From contig NC_019757.1 in NCBI RefSeq assembly GCF_000317535.1, positions 4,677,501 through 4,741,500 of the forward strand: a stretch of 64,000 nucleotides of DNA, given 5' to 3'. Source of the DNA: Cylindrospermum stagnale PCC 7417. GTDB taxonomy: Bacteria > Cyanobacteriota > Cyanobacteriia > Cyanobacteriales > Nostocaceae. Numbering within the stretch: position 1 is the first letter of the stretch; each line of letters begins with the position of its first letter. This document shows, piece after piece, positions 63,106 to 64,000 of the stretch. The notes beneath the pieces are model-generated. The model was not told the DNA's origin. It worked only from the letters and a program-made list of their open reading frames with translations, and did no database searches. A program made the translations under genes and the position numbers.

Positions 63106-63990
63106 TCATTGTGTAGAAATTCTCTCTATCTCTTCTCCCATCTGCCGCCGTGCTAATTCCAGCGCTTGTGGATCTCGCGTCCAATCCTTCCAGTCACGAC
63201 CAACCTTTCTACTTACTTCCAGCGCCCAATCTCCGCGTCCCAGTTCTTTAAGTATCTGTATGTACTCATAGTCTTCCACTCCGTCCCTTAGCCATTTCAA
63301 CCTCATGGATGGAACGACTCCTTCAATGCCTACCTGTTGACCGGGGTAGACTAACATTCCTTCTCCAGGGTAATGATTACCATCTTGAAACAAAGTTTCC
63401 ACATTGTTCCAAGGGTCATCTGTCCAAAAATCAACCCGCCAGTATAAAGCCCCCGTTAGTCCCAGACTTTGATTGATAAAACCATGGGGAATCCTAAAGT
63501 TGATTGGCTCAAAATCTACCTGCCATTTAGGGGAATAATCATCTGGTACTAAGGCAGTATAAAACCAAACTTTACCTTTATTTTTCAGCACATCGGAAAC
63601 GCTGCTGCCAGCCTGATAATACATCGGTGGCGATACTACCCAAACATCTACACCAGGACTGCCAGCAAAAAAATTATGATCATAAAGTTCAGATACTGGA
63701 GTCATCACAACCAGATTTGCCACTCCAGCCTGTTTAACATTACGCAGCCATTGTTTAATTGCTTGGTTAAGATTCTGACAATTATCTATTTCGTCTACTG
63801 AATACACATACAGAAATAGGTCTGATTGATGTTTGGCAGCAGAGGCTTTGATTTCTTCAACAGAAGGAGCTAGATTCATCCGACAAGTACGGTTGTTTGC
63901 TCCACTCCAAAAAGGTAGCCTGACCGAACTTAACCCCCATTTATCAATCAGTTCGCGCTCATCCGCTGGATTGATATTTCCTACTGGCAT
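63106..63990 (-). CDS. DUF4091-type glycoside-hydrolase-like protein (5' part likely outside window)
   Basis: At least 294 residues. DUF4091 signature: GALYWRVDFWTDDPWNNVET, GEGMLVYPGQQVGIEG, PSMRLKWLRDGVEDYEYIQI. The domain is found at the C-terminus of TIM-barrel enzymes acting on polysaccharides, and earlier text DVWVVSPPMYYQ fits a barrel strand. The frame continues to the edge without a stop, and family members are much longer, so ATG 63990 is probably internal. It may trim or modify the exported polysaccharide. Confidence 0.8.
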   Translation of the reverse strand: MPVGNINPADERELIDKWGLSSVRLPFWSGANNRTCRMNLAPSVEEIKASAAKHQSDLFLYVYSVDEIDNCQNLNQAIKQWLRNVKQAGVANLVVMTPVSELYDHNFFAGSPGVDVWVVSPPMYYQAGSSVSDVLKNKGKVWFYTALVPDDYSPKWQVDFEPINFRIPHGFINQSLGLTGALYWRVDFWTDDPWNNVETLFQDGNHYPGEGMLVYPGQQVGIEGVVPSMRLKWLRDGVEDYEYIQILKELGRGDWALEVSRKVGRDWKDWTRDPQALELARRQMGEEIERISTQ

Positions 63991-64000
63991 TATTTTGTGT

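Overview
The window is chromosomal DNA of a filamentous, probably heterocyst-forming cyanobacterium (Nostoc/Anabaena type). Evidence: very frequent GCGATCGC (HIP1) octamers, the ndhA-ndhI-ndhG-ndhE order, a hormogonium-type chemotaxis operon, a Mo-dependent nitrogenase C-terminal family protein, ArsM/ArsS, PatA-like and DUF29 proteins, short tandem heptamer repeats and several dispersed hairpin repeat families. The species cannot be named from the sequence alone.

Layout. 1-4850 (minus): PatA-like regulator, CheY, CheW and a methyl-accepting protein running off the left edge. 5-9.4 kb: a decayed accessory island with a frameshifted N-terminal remnant, a small membrane protein, a tandemly duplicated 194-residue gene with remnants on both sides, and a HEAT-repeat protein. 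9.5-14.9 kb: tRNA-Leu, a two-domain dual-specificity phosphatase, alanine racemase, an HNH protein and a DHH phosphoesterase. 15-17 kb: PIN-toxin fragment, DUF29, and an overlapping RelE/ParE-like plus Shedu-like nuclease pair. 17.1-23.1 kb: sixA, citrate synthase, ndhAIGE and NAD kinase. 23.7-29.1 kb: an acyltransferase with a membrane glycosyltransferase, then a DM13 lipoprotein with a histidine kinase.

29.6-42.1 kb is a type III-B CRISPR-Cas locus. Two arrays (17 and 11 repeats) share one repeat family and near-identical 175-bp leaders, and they flank a polynucleotide-kinase/WYL fusion gene (minus strand) and a six-gene operon: HD-less Cmr2 with intact GGDD, Cmr3, Cmr4, Cmr5, a double-RAMP Cmr6/Cmr1-like protein and a CARF-HEPN ribonuclease. 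A three-repeat array of a different repeat family sits just before the second leader. No cas1, cas2 or cas6 is present, so spacer acquisition and crRNA processing must be supplied from elsewhere. The expected mode is target RNA recognition, cyclic oligoadenylate synthesis by Cmr2 and activation of the CARF-HEPN RNase; the kinase-WYL protein is a likely ligand-sensing regulator or RNA-end enzyme of the locus.

42-50 kb: a fibrillin-family protein between two inverted copies of a foldback element, small proteins, an OmpR-type regulator, a ribbon-helix-helix protein, the arsenosugar pair arsM-arsS, and two candidate Yfr1-type small RNAs. 50.5-53.7 kb: a quinone-oxidoreductase-like enzyme and a pentapeptide-repeat membrane protein. 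53.8-64 kb (minus): an exopolysaccharide cluster with Wzc-type tyrosine kinase, DegT aminotransferase, ATP-grasp ligase, FemAB-like transferase, PhyH dioxygenase, initiating sugar transferase, GT4 glycosyltransferase, an epimerase remnant and a DUF4091 protein cut by the right edge.
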